Positions 28,536 through 38,470 are shown, counted from the stretch's first letter. The stretch: 64,000 nt of DNA from Methylobacter sp. KS41 (GCA_002862125.1 PHSP01000003.1:1612001-1676000), one strand, 5' to 3'. A program made the numbers and translations. Notes: generated from the letters alone by a model not told the origin.

Positions 28536-30740
28536 TCATTGCGCATCGCCCTCCTGCGGTTGCTCTGGAGGGGTGTCGAGAAAGGACAGCGGGTAAGGCG
28601 GCTCCCGTCCGAGCTGCCGGGATAGCGCATTGATCTGCTGTTTGAGCGATATCATGTCCAGTTCACGCCCGACCGTGACGCGATTAAAGCGTTCGAGTTC
28701 GTCGTTCCGCTGCTGTAGTTCAACCAAGGCCGACCTGAGTTCAGTGATGTCTACGAAGGCGGTTAGTATATCGTCTCCGATTATAATCCCGGAAATCGTC
28801 ACCGTGCGCACCACGCCATCCTTGCAGGTAACGTGTGCTTCAATAGGCTCGGAAACGATATTGCGCTCCATCATGCGCTGCACGGCTGCGTTCCAGGCCT
28901 CTATTATCGAGAGCCGGTATTCCGTATCGGGATAAGCAAGCAGCCACCACTCGGCCAGCGTCGGCACATCCTCAAGGGTATAACCGAAGGTGCTGACGAA
29001 TTGTTTATTGGCGGCGGTTATCGCGGTTGTCTTGTTGATGATATTCAGTGGAATCGGCGACAGCATGAAAAACCACCGGAAGCGTTCTTCACTATTAAGC
29101 AGGTTACGTTCAACTTGCTTGAGCGCGGTAATGTCGTGCGAAATACCGAAAAGACCGATGACCTTGCCTTCGGCATCGTGTAGCGGCCCTTTGGTGGCGA
29201 GTAAAATCCGCTCACCTTCAGGCGACTTAAACACCTCCTCCGCGGTAATGGTTGCGTTCCGGGCGATCACCCGGCGGTTTAAAGCCATTAGCCTGTCGGC
29301 CTGTTCGGCCGGGAAAATCGCCCGGTCATCGCAGCCTAGCACCTCCTCGCTCTGTTTTCCGGTCAACACGCTAGCTGCGCGGTTGAATAAGGTGTATCGG
29401 CCTTCCAGATCCTTGGCAAAAATTACGTCATCCGAGCTATCGGCGATCGCGGCGAGCAGAGAAAGGGTTTTAAGCCGCTCATCCTGGGATTGTTGTACGG
29501 CTTTTGCCAAGGTCAGTTGTAGACTTTGCCGGGACAGGTATAAACCTCCCGAGAATATGAATAACGCCAACAAGCCGGCCAAGGCTATCCAGGCGGCTTC
29601 CGGCAAGGTCTTGGCATAAAGCTCGGACTTGTCCAGCTTGACTGCCAGGAACCAATCGGTACCGGGGATGGCGCGCGCTACGCCGATAGCGGGAATGCCA
29701 CGGTAATCCATGTCTTCTAGCGGACCATCCTGCGCAACCTTGCCGCGCAGCACTTGGGCGGCCAGCAGGTTTTTCTGAGCCAGCGGCAGGCGGAAACCGG
29801 CTGCACTATTTTTTCTATGAATGAGTTCATTGAGGTACAGCACCTGGTTGCCATCGCGCCTGAACAACAGCGTTTCGCCGCTGGCGCCGGGCGCCGGCCA
29901 GGTTTGTAAAATACTCAATAGCCAGTCCGACGAGTTAAGTTGCAGAATGACGAGAGGAACGGGACCGGGCGGCATGGCCGTCAGCGGTACGACAAAATCC
30001 AGATTCTGGTTGCCCGCCATGCCGCGATAGAAACCGGTGCGCTGCACTTTTCTCTCTGCCGTGGCCTGTTGTACCGCCGCTGTTAAGGGCGGCGCGATGG
30101 TCAGCTGCGATTTATCGCTGCCCCACAGCTTTTCGCCTTTCGGATTGAGCAGCATGACGTCAGCAAATCCTCGAATTTGGCGAATTTGTTCCAGCCTTGT
30201 TTGCAATCGTTCAGCGCTGTGCTTGTCGCCTGATTCTTGCCAGCTGCGGTACTGTCCGGCAATAAAATCGCTGGTTTTGATAAGGTCCGCATCGCCCTGT
30301 CTTTCTCCTAGCCAATCGGTAATCAGCCGGGTTTTCATGTCGGCGATAGCTTTTAACAGGGCTATTTCATAATTTTTATGCTCTTTAAATGCGTCGAAGA
30401 TACCCGCGCCTGTGAGTGCGACGATGACAACCGCCCCCAATGCGAAGTGCAGGGCCAGTTGCGGGGAATCTGCGGGAATGGATTTTGATGCTCCATCGAA
30501 GCTGTGCCAGGGGCCTAGCAGAATATACAGCAGCAACGAAGTTACGGTGACGAATAACAAGCCCTTGAGCATGCCGGCCAGGGCAATCAACGCCGGGTCA
30601 TTAATCAGCCGCGCCAAGGCCTCGTCTGATAGCAATATCCATAAGGAGGCAAAGACGGCATAGAAGAAGACGATCGACAGTCTCCTTTTCTGACGGGCTA
30701 GCCCTGGTATCTGTTGATCCGGCATGGTATCAGGCAACAT
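28536..30740 (-). CDS. Cache/PAS membrane sensor without a kinase domain
   Basis: This 734-residue protein has two N-terminal membrane segments and a third near residue 115. A periplasmic Cache-like region follows to about residue 375, then a further segment (WIALAGLLALFIFSGGLYL), and two PAS domains (IADSSDDVIFAKDLEGRYTLF; WFFMLSPIPLNIINK). It ends with a coiled-coil tail (ELQQRNDELERFNRVTVGRELDMI) and no HisKA, HATPase, GGDEF or other output domain. This tail is common in kinase-less PAS sensors. It may lend its input to a kinase encoded next to it. A 127-bp spacer separates it from the ETR1-like kinase gene, and about 300 bp without a supported gene lie upstream (30741-31039). Confidence 0.82.
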   Translation of the reverse strand: MLPDTMPDQQIPGLARQKRRLSIVFFYAVFASLWILLSDEALARLINDPALIALAGMLKGLLFVTVTSLLLYILLGPWHSFDGASKSIPADSPQLALHFALGAVVIVALTGAGIFDAFKEHKNYEIALLKAIADMKTRLITDWLGERQGDADLIKTSDFIAGQYRSWQESGDKHSAERLQTRLEQIRQIRGFADVMLLNPKGEKLWGSDKSQLTIAPPLTAAVQQATAERKVQRTGFYRGMAGNQNLDFVVPLTAMPPGPVPLVILQLNSSDWLLSILQTWPAPGASGETLLFRRDGNQVLYLNELIHRKNSAAGFRLPLAQKNLLAAQVLRGKVAQDGPLEDMDYRGIPAIGVARAIPGTDWFLAVKLDKSELYAKTLPEAAWIALAGLLALFIFSGGLYLSRQSLQLTLAKAVQQSQDERLKTLSLLAAIADSSDDVIFAKDLEGRYTLFNRAASVLTGKQSEEVLGCDDRAIFPAEQADRLMALNRRVIARNATITAEEVFKSPEGERILLATKGPLHDAEGKVIGLFGISHDITALKQVERNLLNSEERFRWFFMLSPIPLNIINKTTAITAANKQFVSTFGYTLEDVPTLAEWWLLAYPDTEYRLSIIEAWNAAVQRMMERNIVSEPIEAHVTCKDGVVRTVTISGIIIGDDILTAFVDITELRSALVELQQRNDELERFNRVTVGRELDMISLKQQINALSRQLGREPPYPLSFLDTPPEQPQEGDAQ

Positions 30741-31039
30741 GAAGGGGAGCGGTGGCGCGTCAGGGTATTAGCGCGGGTCCGGCTGAAATTAAACTGATCT
30801 TGGCAATGAGGTTGCTGCTTGCATGGGTATTCCGGATAACCGAGGATTGCCGCTGTCCAGGCGCAATCATAACGTACGTACAGATAAAACGCGCGCGCCG
30901 GTGAAAAATTGAGGCGCTCTTCCCCGCAGCTATCTTCGCATAAGTTCAGAGTAGTAAAAGTAAGATGATCCGGCGGATTCTGGATAGTTACGTCAGTTTT
31001 TTCGCCTAAATGGATGCGAGCAGGATTATTCAAAGCACA

Positions 31040-32146
31040 TTATTCCAGGATGTGATCGTTATAAGAATCAGCGATGCCGCAAAAGGCCTTATAATTGGCG
31101 AGAAAGGCATCGGTTATGTCCGGATCGAAATGCTGGTTTCGTGCGCTTGCAATAATATCCCTGACTTCGGCATAAGATTTGGGTTGCTTGTAAACCCGGC
31201 GGGTAATCAGGGCGTCGAAAACATCGGCGAGAGCCATGATTCGTGCTGAAACCGGGATTGAGTCGCCACTGAGTCCATCGGGATAGCCTGTTCCGTCCCA
31301 TTTCTCATGATGCCAATGGGCTATTTCCTTGGCCAGAGAGAGAAATTCCACTGTTCCGGCCGCGTCCTTCTCGGCTAACTCGATGGCTTCACTGCCCAAT
31401 CGGGCGTGCGTCTTCATGATTTTCCATTCTTCCGGCGTGAGCTGGCCGGGTTTCAGAAGAATGGAATCGGGGATGCCCACCTTGCCAATATCATGCAGCG
31501 GGGCAGAGCGTGTCAGCAGCTTGCTATAGTGGTCATTCAGTGTTGGCGCGAAGCGGGGGTGCGTCCGCAGTTCCAGTGCGAGTTGGCGGACATAGCTCTG
31601 GGTGCGCAGAATGTGCTTGCCGGTTTCAGGGTCGCGCGTTTCTGCTAAATGGGCCAACGCGCGGATAGACACTTCCTGGATCAATTCATTTTCGGACATG
31701 CGCCTCGCGATCTCGTTTTCCAGATAGACATTCTGGTCTTTTAACCGGTCGCGGGCCTGTTTGATTTCCAGTTGAGTACGGACACGAGCCAGCACAATGG
31801 GGGGAACGATTGGTTTGCTAATGTAGTCCGCCGCGCCTGATTCCAGCCCCTGCAACTCCGCCTCCATATTGTTCATGGCGGTCACGAAAATGACCGGGAT
31901 GTCACGGGTGGCCGGGTCTGCTCGCAGCCGTCCGAAGACCTGATAACCGTCCATTTCCGGCATCATCACATCCAGCAGAATCAGGTCAGGCTGCGGCGTG
32001 GCGCCGGCGATTCGTAATGCTTTCAGGCCGGAAGTGGCGGCGCGCACCTGGTAGTCCGATTGCAGCAGCTCACTGAGAATGGAAAGGTTCTCGGGGGAAT
32101 CATCCACGATCAGGATTGTTTTTTGAGCTTCCTCTGGCATTCGCAC
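31040..32146 (-). CDS. Response regulator with an HD-GYP c-di-GMP phosphodiesterase domain
   Basis: This 368-residue protein has a receiver domain (ILIVDDSPENLSILSE; phospho-Asp in LILLDVMMPEMDGYQVF; Lys in YISKPIVPP), a linker helix and an HD-GYP domain. That domain shows APLHDIGKVGIPD, HARLGSEAIELAE, HHEKWDGTGYPDGL and RIMALADVFDAL, all intact. HD-GYP enzymes hydrolyse cyclic di-GMP, and the receiver probably turns this activity on or off. It is the first gene of the minus-strand signalling block; about 300 bp separate it from the next gene, so co-transcription is not certain. It links the block to motility or biofilm control. Confidence 0.92.
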   Translation of the reverse strand: MRMPEEAQKTILIVDDSPENLSILSELLQSDYQVRAATSGLKALRIAGATPQPDLILLDVMMPEMDGYQVFGRLRADPATRDIPVIFVTAMNNMEAELQGLESGAADYISKPIVPPIVLARVRTQLEIKQARDRLKDQNVYLENEIARRMSENELIQEVSIRALAHLAETRDPETGKHILRTQSYVRQLALELRTHPRFAPTLNDHYSKLLTRSAPLHDIGKVGIPDSILLKPGQLTPEEWKIMKTHARLGSEAIELAEKDAAGTVEFLSLAKEIAHWHHEKWDGTGYPDGLSGDSIPVSARIMALADVFDALITRRVYKQPKSYAEVRDIIASARNQHFDPDITDAFLANYKAFCGIADSYNDHILE

Positions 32147-32392
32147 TCCGCGATTGGCGAAAATCGGATTTTTGCTTTAAAAGAGAGAAATTTGCGATGC
32201 TAGTATAAAGGACTAAAAAAAATAACGCTAGTTATCAGTCGTTTTTTAATGCTGGTCCAAGGGTTTCAATTTTATCAGCCCATCATCAATACCAAAGCGC
32301 TGTTTTATTCAATCTTCTTATAACACCAAGCCGGCATATAAAGTCAGTTGTGTTTTAGCCGGATGCCGGCATCGTCAATCAGTGTTATTCGA

Positions 32393-35300
32393 CTACATGT
32401 TTTTTTCTTCAAACCAGCCGTATAACAGAGGCAAAACGACGAGGGTCAGGAAAGTTGAGGTAATCAATCCGCCAATGACCACAATAGCCAACGGTTTTTG
32501 CACTTCCGATCCCGGTCCGGTGGCAAATAAAAACGGCATCAGTCCGAGCAGCGCAACAGTGGCGGTCATCATCACCGGCCGGAAACGTTGTTCGCACCCT
32601 TGGCGAATGGCAAGGGCCTGACTTAAACCGCCGGCGCGCAAGCCGCGAATATACGAGACCAGCACCACGCCATTCAGCACCGCGATACCCCACAGGGCGA
32701 TGAACCCCACTGAAGCCGGTACTGACAGATACTCGCCGCTAACGTACAGGGAGATGATGCCGCCGATCGAGGCGAACGGCAGCACCAGTATAATCAATGC
32801 CGCAAAGCGTAAGGAATTAAACAGCATGAACAATAGAAAGAAAATCGCGGCAATGGTCACGGGAATGATCAATTTTAAGTGTCCCAAAGCCCGTTCCATG
32901 TTCTGGAACTGTCCCCCCCACTGTAAATAGTAACTTTCCGGCAGCTTCACCTTCTTATTGACTGCTTGCTGCAGTTCGGCGACAAAGCCTCCCAAATCGC
33001 GATCATGCACATTGATGCCGACCACAATCCGGCGCTTGCCCATTTCCCGGCTGATTTGCGCCGGACCGTCGTTAAGCGTGATTTTCGTGACATTGCCCAG
33101 CGGCACCCGCGCTCCATTCGGCGAAGTCAGCATCAGGTTGCTGATGGTGGTGATGCTATTGCGAAAATCTTCCGGCAAACGCACGGCCGCTGAAAAACGC
33201 CGTTCACCCTGGTAAATCTCGGTGGCAATCTTGCCGGCAATCGCGGTTTCAATGACCTCGTGAATATCAGCAGCATTCAGGCCATGGCGGGCGATAGCCT
33301 GACGATCAATGGTAATATTCAGGTATTGTTGACCGGTTAAACGTTCTACCCGGATATCCCTGGCGCCGGCGATGTTGCCGGCCACGGCGGCGATCTCGTC
33401 AGCAAGCAGTTTTAGTACCGCCAGATCGTCGCCGAACACTTTCACGGCGACATCGGAACGCACGCCGGTGACCATTTCGTCGACCCGGTCGGAAATCGGC
33501 TGCGCCATCACCACTTGCATGCCTGGCAGATTTTCGGTGAGCTTGTCGTTCATCTTTTCGGCGATATCGTCCTGGGTCCAGCCGGACGGCCATTCTTCTC
33601 GGGGTTTCAACGTAACGATAGGGGTGGACTCGTTCTGAGCCTGGGCATCAGCCGGACTTTCGCCACGGCCGACGCCGCTGACTACGGATTTGACGCCGGG
33701 AATATCCATCACCATTTTCATGGCCCGCATCTCGACATCGATGCTTTCCTCCAGGGAAATGTTCGGTACGCGGAGAATGCCGGGCACGATAGAGCCTTCC
33801 TTCATTTCCGGAATGAACGAAGTGCCCAGCAAGGGCAGCAAGGCCAAGGTGGCGGCAAAAATCGCCACCGCGCTGCCGGCTACTTTGACCCGGTTGGCCA
33901 TGGCCCAGTCCAGCGACAATAAATAATAACGTTTGATGAAAGCAATCAGCCGGGTATCGTGTTCGCCCTGATGACCTTGCAGCAAAAATGAACACAATAC
34001 CGGCGACAGCGTCAGCGATAACAACAGAGATACCAGCAGAGCAATCGCAATGGTATAGGCCAGAGGCGCAAACATTTTGCCTTCCATGCCTTGGAGGGTC
34101 ATCAGCGGCAGAAACACCAGGATGATGATGCCGACTCCGAACAGTACCGGAGTCGCAACTTCCTGTGCAGCGGCCATGACTACGCGCACCCGGCTGATGC
34201 GGCGGCCTTTGCGTTCGCTAAGCAGGCGAAAAGCGTTTTCAACTACCACTACCGAACCGTCGACCATGAGACCGATGGCAATCGCCAGACCGCCTAGCGA
34301 CATCAGGTTGGCGGAGATTCCCAGCCGGTTCATCGCGATAAACGTCACCAACGGCGTCACAACCAGAGTGCTAACCACTATCAAGCTCGAGCGGACATCG
34401 CCAAGAAAAAGGAACAGTACGATGATCACCAGCGCTATGCCTTCCAGCAATACTTTAGTAACGGTATGCAGCGCGGCATCAACCAAATCACTGCGATCAT
34501 AATAGGAAACGATTTTCAGGCCATCCGGCAACATGGCTTTGCCGTTGATTTCCGCTACGCGCGCCTTGATCCGGCTCACCACTTCTTTGGCGTTACCGCC
34601 GCGCAGCATCATGACGATGCCGCCCACCGCTTCAGTATAACCATTCTTAATCACAGCACCGGCGCGCACTTCGTGACCGGTTTTGACTTCGGCAAGATCA
34701 TGGATATGCACCGGCACGCTCTTTTCCTCTTTCAGCACGATATTGCCGATGTCTTCGGCATCGTTAATCAGGCCAACGCCCCGGATCAAATACTGTTCGG
34801 CATAATGCGGCAATACTCCGCCGCCGCTATTGGCGTTATTGCGAGTCACCGCATCGTATACTTCGGCCAGCGAAACATGGTAATGATGCAAACGGTCCGG
34901 ATCAACCAATACCTGGTATTGCTTAACATAACCGCCCTGGGAATTGATTTCGGCGACTCCCGGAATACCGCGCAATAACGGCCGGACGATCCAATCCTGG
35001 ACCTCGCGGCGCTGCTGCAATTCCTTCTGAGTCAATGGACGCTGACCATCATCGTCGCGATCCAGTGTATATTGGAAAACTTCACCGAGTCCTGTTGATA
35101 CCGGACCCAGCACGGGATTAACGTCTGCGGGCATTTGTTGCTTGACCTCGATCAAGCGTTCCATCACTAACTGCCGGGCGAAATATACGTCGGTTTTATC
35201 GGTAAAAATCAGAGTAATCAACGACAGGCCGTTTTTATTCAGCGAGCGCATTTCTTCCAGACCGGGCAAACCGGCCATGGCGATTTCCAAGGGTATAGTC

Positions 35301-35494
35301 ACCAAACGTTCGACTTCATCGGGGGGGCGCCCGGCGGCCTCGGTAGCAATTTGCACCTGGATATTGGTAACATCGGGAAAGGCATCAACCGGCAATTGTT
35401 GAACGGCAAGAAAACCCGACAGCGTGATCGCCACAGCCAGCGCCAAAACTAGAATACGCTGATTCAAAGCGCTTTCGATTAAGCGATTAATCAT
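32393..35494 (-). CDS. Heavy-metal efflux RND transporter, inner-membrane pump (CzcA/CusA family)
   Basis: This 1,033-residue pump has the 12-segment RND fold: an N-terminal segment, a large periplasmic porter region, TM2-6, a second porter region (LPLLGTSFIPEMKEGSIVPGI) and TM8-12. The fourth segment reads AIAIGLMVDGSVVVVENAF, with Asp and Glu as proton relay. It lacks the AIGAMVDAAIVMIEN pattern of copper/silver pumps such as CusA and the DFG pattern of CzcA, so I do not name the metal. The membrane fusion protein lies 3 bp upstream. With it, a tripartite pump from the periplasm or inner membrane to the outside is expected, but no CzcC-type outer-membrane channel is next to it. Confidence 0.9.
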   Translation of the reverse strand: MINRLIESALNQRILVLALAVAITLSGFLAVQQLPVDAFPDVTNIQVQIATEAAGRPPDEVERLVTIPLEIAMAGLPGLEEMRSLNKNGLSLITLIFTDKTDVYFARQLVMERLIEVKQQMPADVNPVLGPVSTGLGEVFQYTLDRDDDGQRPLTQKELQQRREVQDWIVRPLLRGIPGVAEINSQGGYVKQYQVLVDPDRLHHYHVSLAEVYDAVTRNNANSGGGVLPHYAEQYLIRGVGLINDAEDIGNIVLKEEKSVPVHIHDLAEVKTGHEVRAGAVIKNGYTEAVGGIVMMLRGGNAKEVVSRIKARVAEINGKAMLPDGLKIVSYYDRSDLVDAALHTVTKVLLEGIALVIIVLFLFLGDVRSSLIVVSTLVVTPLVTFIAMNRLGISANLMSLGGLAIAIGLMVDGSVVVVENAFRLLSERKGRRISRVRVVMAAAQEVATPVLFGVGIIILVFLPLMTLQGMEGKMFAPLAYTIAIALLVSLLLSLTLSPVLCSFLLQGHQGEHDTRLIAFIKRYYLLSLDWAMANRVKVAGSAVAIFAATLALLPLLGTSFIPEMKEGSIVPGILRVPNISLEESIDVEMRAMKMVMDIPGVKSVVSGVGRGESPADAQAQNESTPIVTLKPREEWPSGWTQDDIAEKMNDKLTENLPGMQVVMAQPISDRVDEMVTGVRSDVAVKVFGDDLAVLKLLADEIAAVAGNIAGARDIRVERLTGQQYLNITIDRQAIARHGLNAADIHEVIETAIAGKIATEIYQGERRFSAAVRLPEDFRNSITTISNLMLTSPNGARVPLGNVTKITLNDGPAQISREMGKRRIVVGINVHDRDLGGFVAELQQAVNKKVKLPESYYLQWGGQFQNMERALGHLKLIIPVTIAAIFFLLFMLFNSLRFAALIILVLPFASIGGIISLYVSGEYLSVPASVGFIALWGIAVLNGVVLVSYIRGLRAGGLSQALAIRQGCEQRFRPVMMTATVALLGLMPFLFATGPGSEVQKPLAIVVIGGLITSTFLTLVVLPLLYGWFEEKNM

Positions 35495-35497
35495 GCG

Positions 35498-36634
35498 TTA
35501 TTCCAGAGTGCTGCGTAAGCGTTCGTTATTGAGATGAAATGCACCCTTGACTACAATGGGCTCGCCAGCTTTTAACCCATCCACTATCGGCCGTTGCTGC
35601 CCTTCGTCACGACCCAAACGCACTTCCCGCAACTCGAAACGATTAGGCGCGGTTTGTACGAACACATAATCCTTATCATTTTCTCTCACCACCGCCTGGC
35701 CGGGCACCACCAGCGTTTGCGCGCCCGGCTTGCTGATTTTCAGGGTCGCCAGCATCTGCGGTTTAAACAGTTGCTGTGGGTTTTCCAGCGCCATGCGCAC
35801 CGTTACCGTCCGGGTATCAGGATTGACCAGATCGGCGACATAAATCAGTTTACCGCTGACCTCCTGGTCCGGCAAGGCCGGTACTTCGGCCTGCACCTGA
35901 TCGCCTTCCCTCGCCCAATAAGCTTGCTGCTCGGGTATTTCCGCCACCAGCCAAAGATGTGACAAATTGGCGACCGTATACAGGCTGTCGGTTGGCTGCA
36001 CCACCTGACCGATGGCAATGTTACGTTCGATCACTACGCCGTCGATGCTGCTGGTCACTGGCGAAAAAGAGTGAATGCTGCGTTCCTTATCCAGTCGTTT
36101 CAAGTCGGCTTCGCTCATACCCATTACCTGCAGCTGGTCGCTGGCTGCACGCAAATCGACTTCGGCTTCATTCAATACGCTCTGCCGTTCCTGCATCTGG
36201 GCAGTTGCAATCACTCCGCTTTGCAGCAAGCGCTTGGCTCTCTCAACAGTCAAGCGCTGCAGATTGACCTGCGAACGGGCTTTTAGATAGTCCGATTGTG
36301 CTTTGCCCAGCTCAATACTGCTCAAAAGCGCCAGACACTGGCCTTTTTTGACATTCTGACCAAGTATTGCGTCGATCCTGGTAACACGGCCGGTTACCGA
36401 TGCGCCGATGCGCGCGACCCCATGCTGATCCAGTTCTACCTGCGCCGATAAACGTAGGGTATCATGGACTTCGCTGGGCTTAACCTTGTCAATTTGCAGA
36501 AGCCTCATCAAGGCGGGGGTGGCTTCAATACTTTCCGGCATAACCGCAAAGGCTTCCGGCAAGTTAAAAAACCATAGAATCAGCAATTGGGATAACAGGA
36601 GTGAAGGGGCCGGATTAAGGCAAGTCATTTTCAT
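35498..36634 (-). CDS. RND efflux membrane fusion protein (CzcB/CusB family)
   Basis: This 378-residue periplasmic adaptor has a signal-like start, a lipoyl half-motif (GRVTRIDAILGQNVKKGQCLALL), a helical hairpin (about 100-190), the second half-motif (SSIDGVVIERNIAIGQVVQPTD) and beta-barrel and membrane-proximal domains. It links the RND pump to the outer-membrane channel. It lies between the pump (3 bp) and an unrecognised gene (3 bp), so three genes form one operon. I see no His- or Met-rich metal motif at the N-terminus, so the cargo is unclear. Confidence 0.9.
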   Translation of the reverse strand: MKMTCLNPAPSLLLSQLLILWFFNLPEAFAVMPESIEATPALMRLLQIDKVKPSEVHDTLRLSAQVELDQHGVARIGASVTGRVTRIDAILGQNVKKGQCLALLSSIELGKAQSDYLKARSQVNLQRLTVERAKRLLQSGVIATAQMQERQSVLNEAEVDLRAASDQLQVMGMSEADLKRLDKERSIHSFSPVTSSIDGVVIERNIAIGQVVQPTDSLYTVANLSHLWLVAEIPEQQAYWAREGDQVQAEVPALPDQEVSGKLIYVADLVNPDTRTVTVRMALENPQQLFKPQMLATLKISKPGAQTLVVPGQAVVRENDKDYVFVQTAPNRFELREVRLGRDEGQQRPIVDGLKAGEPIVVKGAFHLNNERLRSTLE

Positions 36635-36637
36635 TAT

Positions 36638-37252
36638 TTATCCTTTCAAATCATCGGCATTTAATCTTTCCGGATCGATCAGGGCATTGCGCCGGTTGAT
36701 GATCGGACTGTTGTCATAAGCATTTATTGGTTCTGGCGTTAACGGCAGTTCCCGATACCCGGCCTCTGCCACGGACTGACGCAAACCGTAATGAACCTTG
36801 ACGATCGGACTTTGCCGCTGGTTCCACAGCGGCAATGCTTCGGAGATAAGAGCCGGCCGTTGCTTGAAAGCGGAATCCTGCTCGATACTGTTTTTCATGG
36901 CGGGAGAGTTATAAAGCAGTTGTTGTTTCAAATGCATCATTGACGGATGATGTAAAAGCAAAAGCGGCGGAGCCAGTTGCCGCGGCAGAAACAAGCGTTG
37001 CTTGCCTCCGTTCAAGCCGCCTGGATTGATACCGGCTGAAGAATGTCCGTCGGGGTCTCTTCCAGAGCATGAATAGTATTTGGTTTGCAGCGCCGCTTGA
37101 AACGGGGCTTGCCGGTCATCGGTCTTTGCCAGTGCCGGAATAGGGTCTTTCAGTGAAGAAAGGATTTGTTCCAGGGTAAAAACTCGCGCACTTGTTATCC
37201 GGGGTATTATCGAAATTACCCCGAACACACAAAATCGAAAAAAGTTGTTCAT
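36638..37252 (-). CDS. Unrecognised secreted protein at the head of the metal-RND operon
   Basis: This 204-residue protein has a signal peptide (NNFFRFCVFGVISIIPRITSA). I chose the ATG at 37252 because it places this at the N-terminus. After cleavage it reads RVFTLEQILSSLKDPIPALA, which faintly recalls the first helix of TolC/CzcC proteins (LTLEQALxxAL...NP). The rest does not: it lacks long helices and is rich in Pro, Asn, Gln and Arg (LLPRQLAPPLLLLHHP). It sits 3 bp before the adaptor gene, where the outer-membrane channel gene would be expected. It may be a degraded or replaced CzcC, or a small periplasmic partner. No function can be given. Confidence 0.65.
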   Translation of the reverse strand: MNNFFRFCVFGVISIIPRITSARVFTLEQILSSLKDPIPALAKTDDRQAPFQAALQTKYYSCSGRDPDGHSSAGINPGGLNGGKQRLFLPRQLAPPLLLLHHPSMMHLKQQLLYNSPAMKNSIEQDSAFKQRPALISEALPLWNQRQSPIVKVHYGLRQSVAEAGYRELPLTPEPINAYDNSPIINRRNALIDPERLNADDLKG

Positions 37253-37615
37253 ACGGTTTAGATAAATTGTTTGCAACATGGCATAAAATACCGGAGTCTA
37301 AGTCAATGTCTTCATTGACAAAGCGCAATCCAGATACGCCAACGACTGATCCAAAGGCCGAAAAAACGAGATTATTTTGAAGTGAACAACAAAAGGTAAT
37401 GCTGGTATTGTTCACGTTAATCAACCTGATTGTTTTAGATTCTACTATAAAAACCTTCTCTTTATGAACATTAACAGAACTTTTCTCTGTAAATGTCATC
37501 ATTAAAAATTCAATTTCATTCTAAACGGCGTGCATCCATTTATGATTTTCCGGTAACTTACATTGCAAGCGAGTATTGCCAAGACCGTCGCTTTTTTGTA
37601 ATCCCGGAATGGCTT
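37253..37615. other. Intergenic region without a supported gene
   Basis: About 360 bp lie between the RND operon start and the outer-membrane-like gene. The 37116-37502 minus-strand frame overlaps the operon's first gene and has no family resemblance. The region should hold the operon promoter. I see no clear metal-responsive operator. Confidence 0.4.
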
Positions 37616-38470
37616 CTAGTCGTAAATCCGTTCGGATAAATCGCCCCCAAAGTGGAAATTGGCTTTTAGAAAAAACAGGTCAGAACCCTGCGTGAGTCCG
37701 AATCCCAAGCCGAATGAAGTCCGGATAGCGTTGAACAATACCGTGTGCAGGGTAGGGACTACATAATGCTGTTGCTGGCCGATAGGAGTTACATCGTTGA
37801 CTTTGCCGGGCGCGCCATAAACTTGTAGCCCCAGGCGTGTGCGATCGGTCAGCTGGTAGCTTGCTTCGCCTCGATAACCGATTTCGAACACCGCGCTGCG
37901 ATCGACGCCGACAATCACCTTATCAATATCCGGTGCGTTCACAATAAAAGTCCAGTTGCCCACATCCTTTTGCATTGTCAACATAACTTCGGCCTCGACC
38001 TGATCGTCGTCGAATTTAGAGCTCCACCACTCAATCTCGCTATACCAGCCCAAATCAACCGGCAACTCTCCCGCTTCAGCGAATCGTCCGCGAAAACGAA
38101 ACTTCGAACCGGCGTATTGTAAATCCTGACCATCAGGACGAGCGAGATTGAGATAATAAGCGAAATCTATCTTGTCGGTAAGACCGTATTCCAGCTCGAT
38201 GGCGAAGCGCATCATGCTCTGGCTGGCATAAGTCGGCGAAGTGCCGCCTTCGCCTTCCTTGTGTCCCGCCACAATATAGCTCGAAAGCAGCTCGGGATCG
38301 AGATTGCCTTTGCCTTGCGTTTGGTACCCGTATATCTGGAATTCAAAGGGATCGACATCGGCGTGCGCCTTCGTACAAACGCCTACGGCAAAAATTCCGG
38401 ATATAAAAACTGTCAAAAAAGCACGATGTTTGTATGGCTTATTTAAAAATGTTAGCTCGTTCTTATTCAT
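37616..38470 (-). CDS. Probable outer-membrane beta-barrel protein
   Basis: This 284-residue protein has a signal peptide (HRAFLTVFISGIFAVGVCTKAHA). Its repeated alternating amphipathic strands are of the type MMRFAIELEYGLTDKIDFAYYLNL, each ending in aromatic residues, and it ends LFFLKANFHFGGDLSERIYD. This pattern fits a 10-12-strand outer-membrane barrel. It is divergent from the multicopper oxidase gene (164 bp) and next to the metal RND operon, so a role in metal handling is possible. The C-terminus lacks the usual terminal Phe, so it may not follow the classical BAM signal. Confidence 0.65.
   Translation of the reverse strand: MNKNELTFLNKPYKHRAFLTVFISGIFAVGVCTKAHADVDPFEFQIYGYQTQGKGNLDPELLSSYIVAGHKEGEGGTSPTYASQSMMRFAIELEYGLTDKIDFAYYLNLARPDGQDLQYAGSKFRFRGRFAEAGELPVDLGWYSEIEWWSSKFDDDQVEAEVMLTMQKDVGNWTFIVNAPDIDKVIVGVDRSAVFEIGYRGEASYQLTDRTRLGLQVYGAPGKVNDVTPIGQQQHYVVPTLHTVLFNAIRTSFGLGFGLTQGSDLFFLKANFHFGGDLSERIYD

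Noticed and set aside
30698-31033. Minus-strand 111-codon frame between the PAS sensor and the HD-GYP gene
   Set aside because: It overlaps the PAS sensor start by 43 bp in another frame and is Arg/Pro/Cys-rich without a family match.
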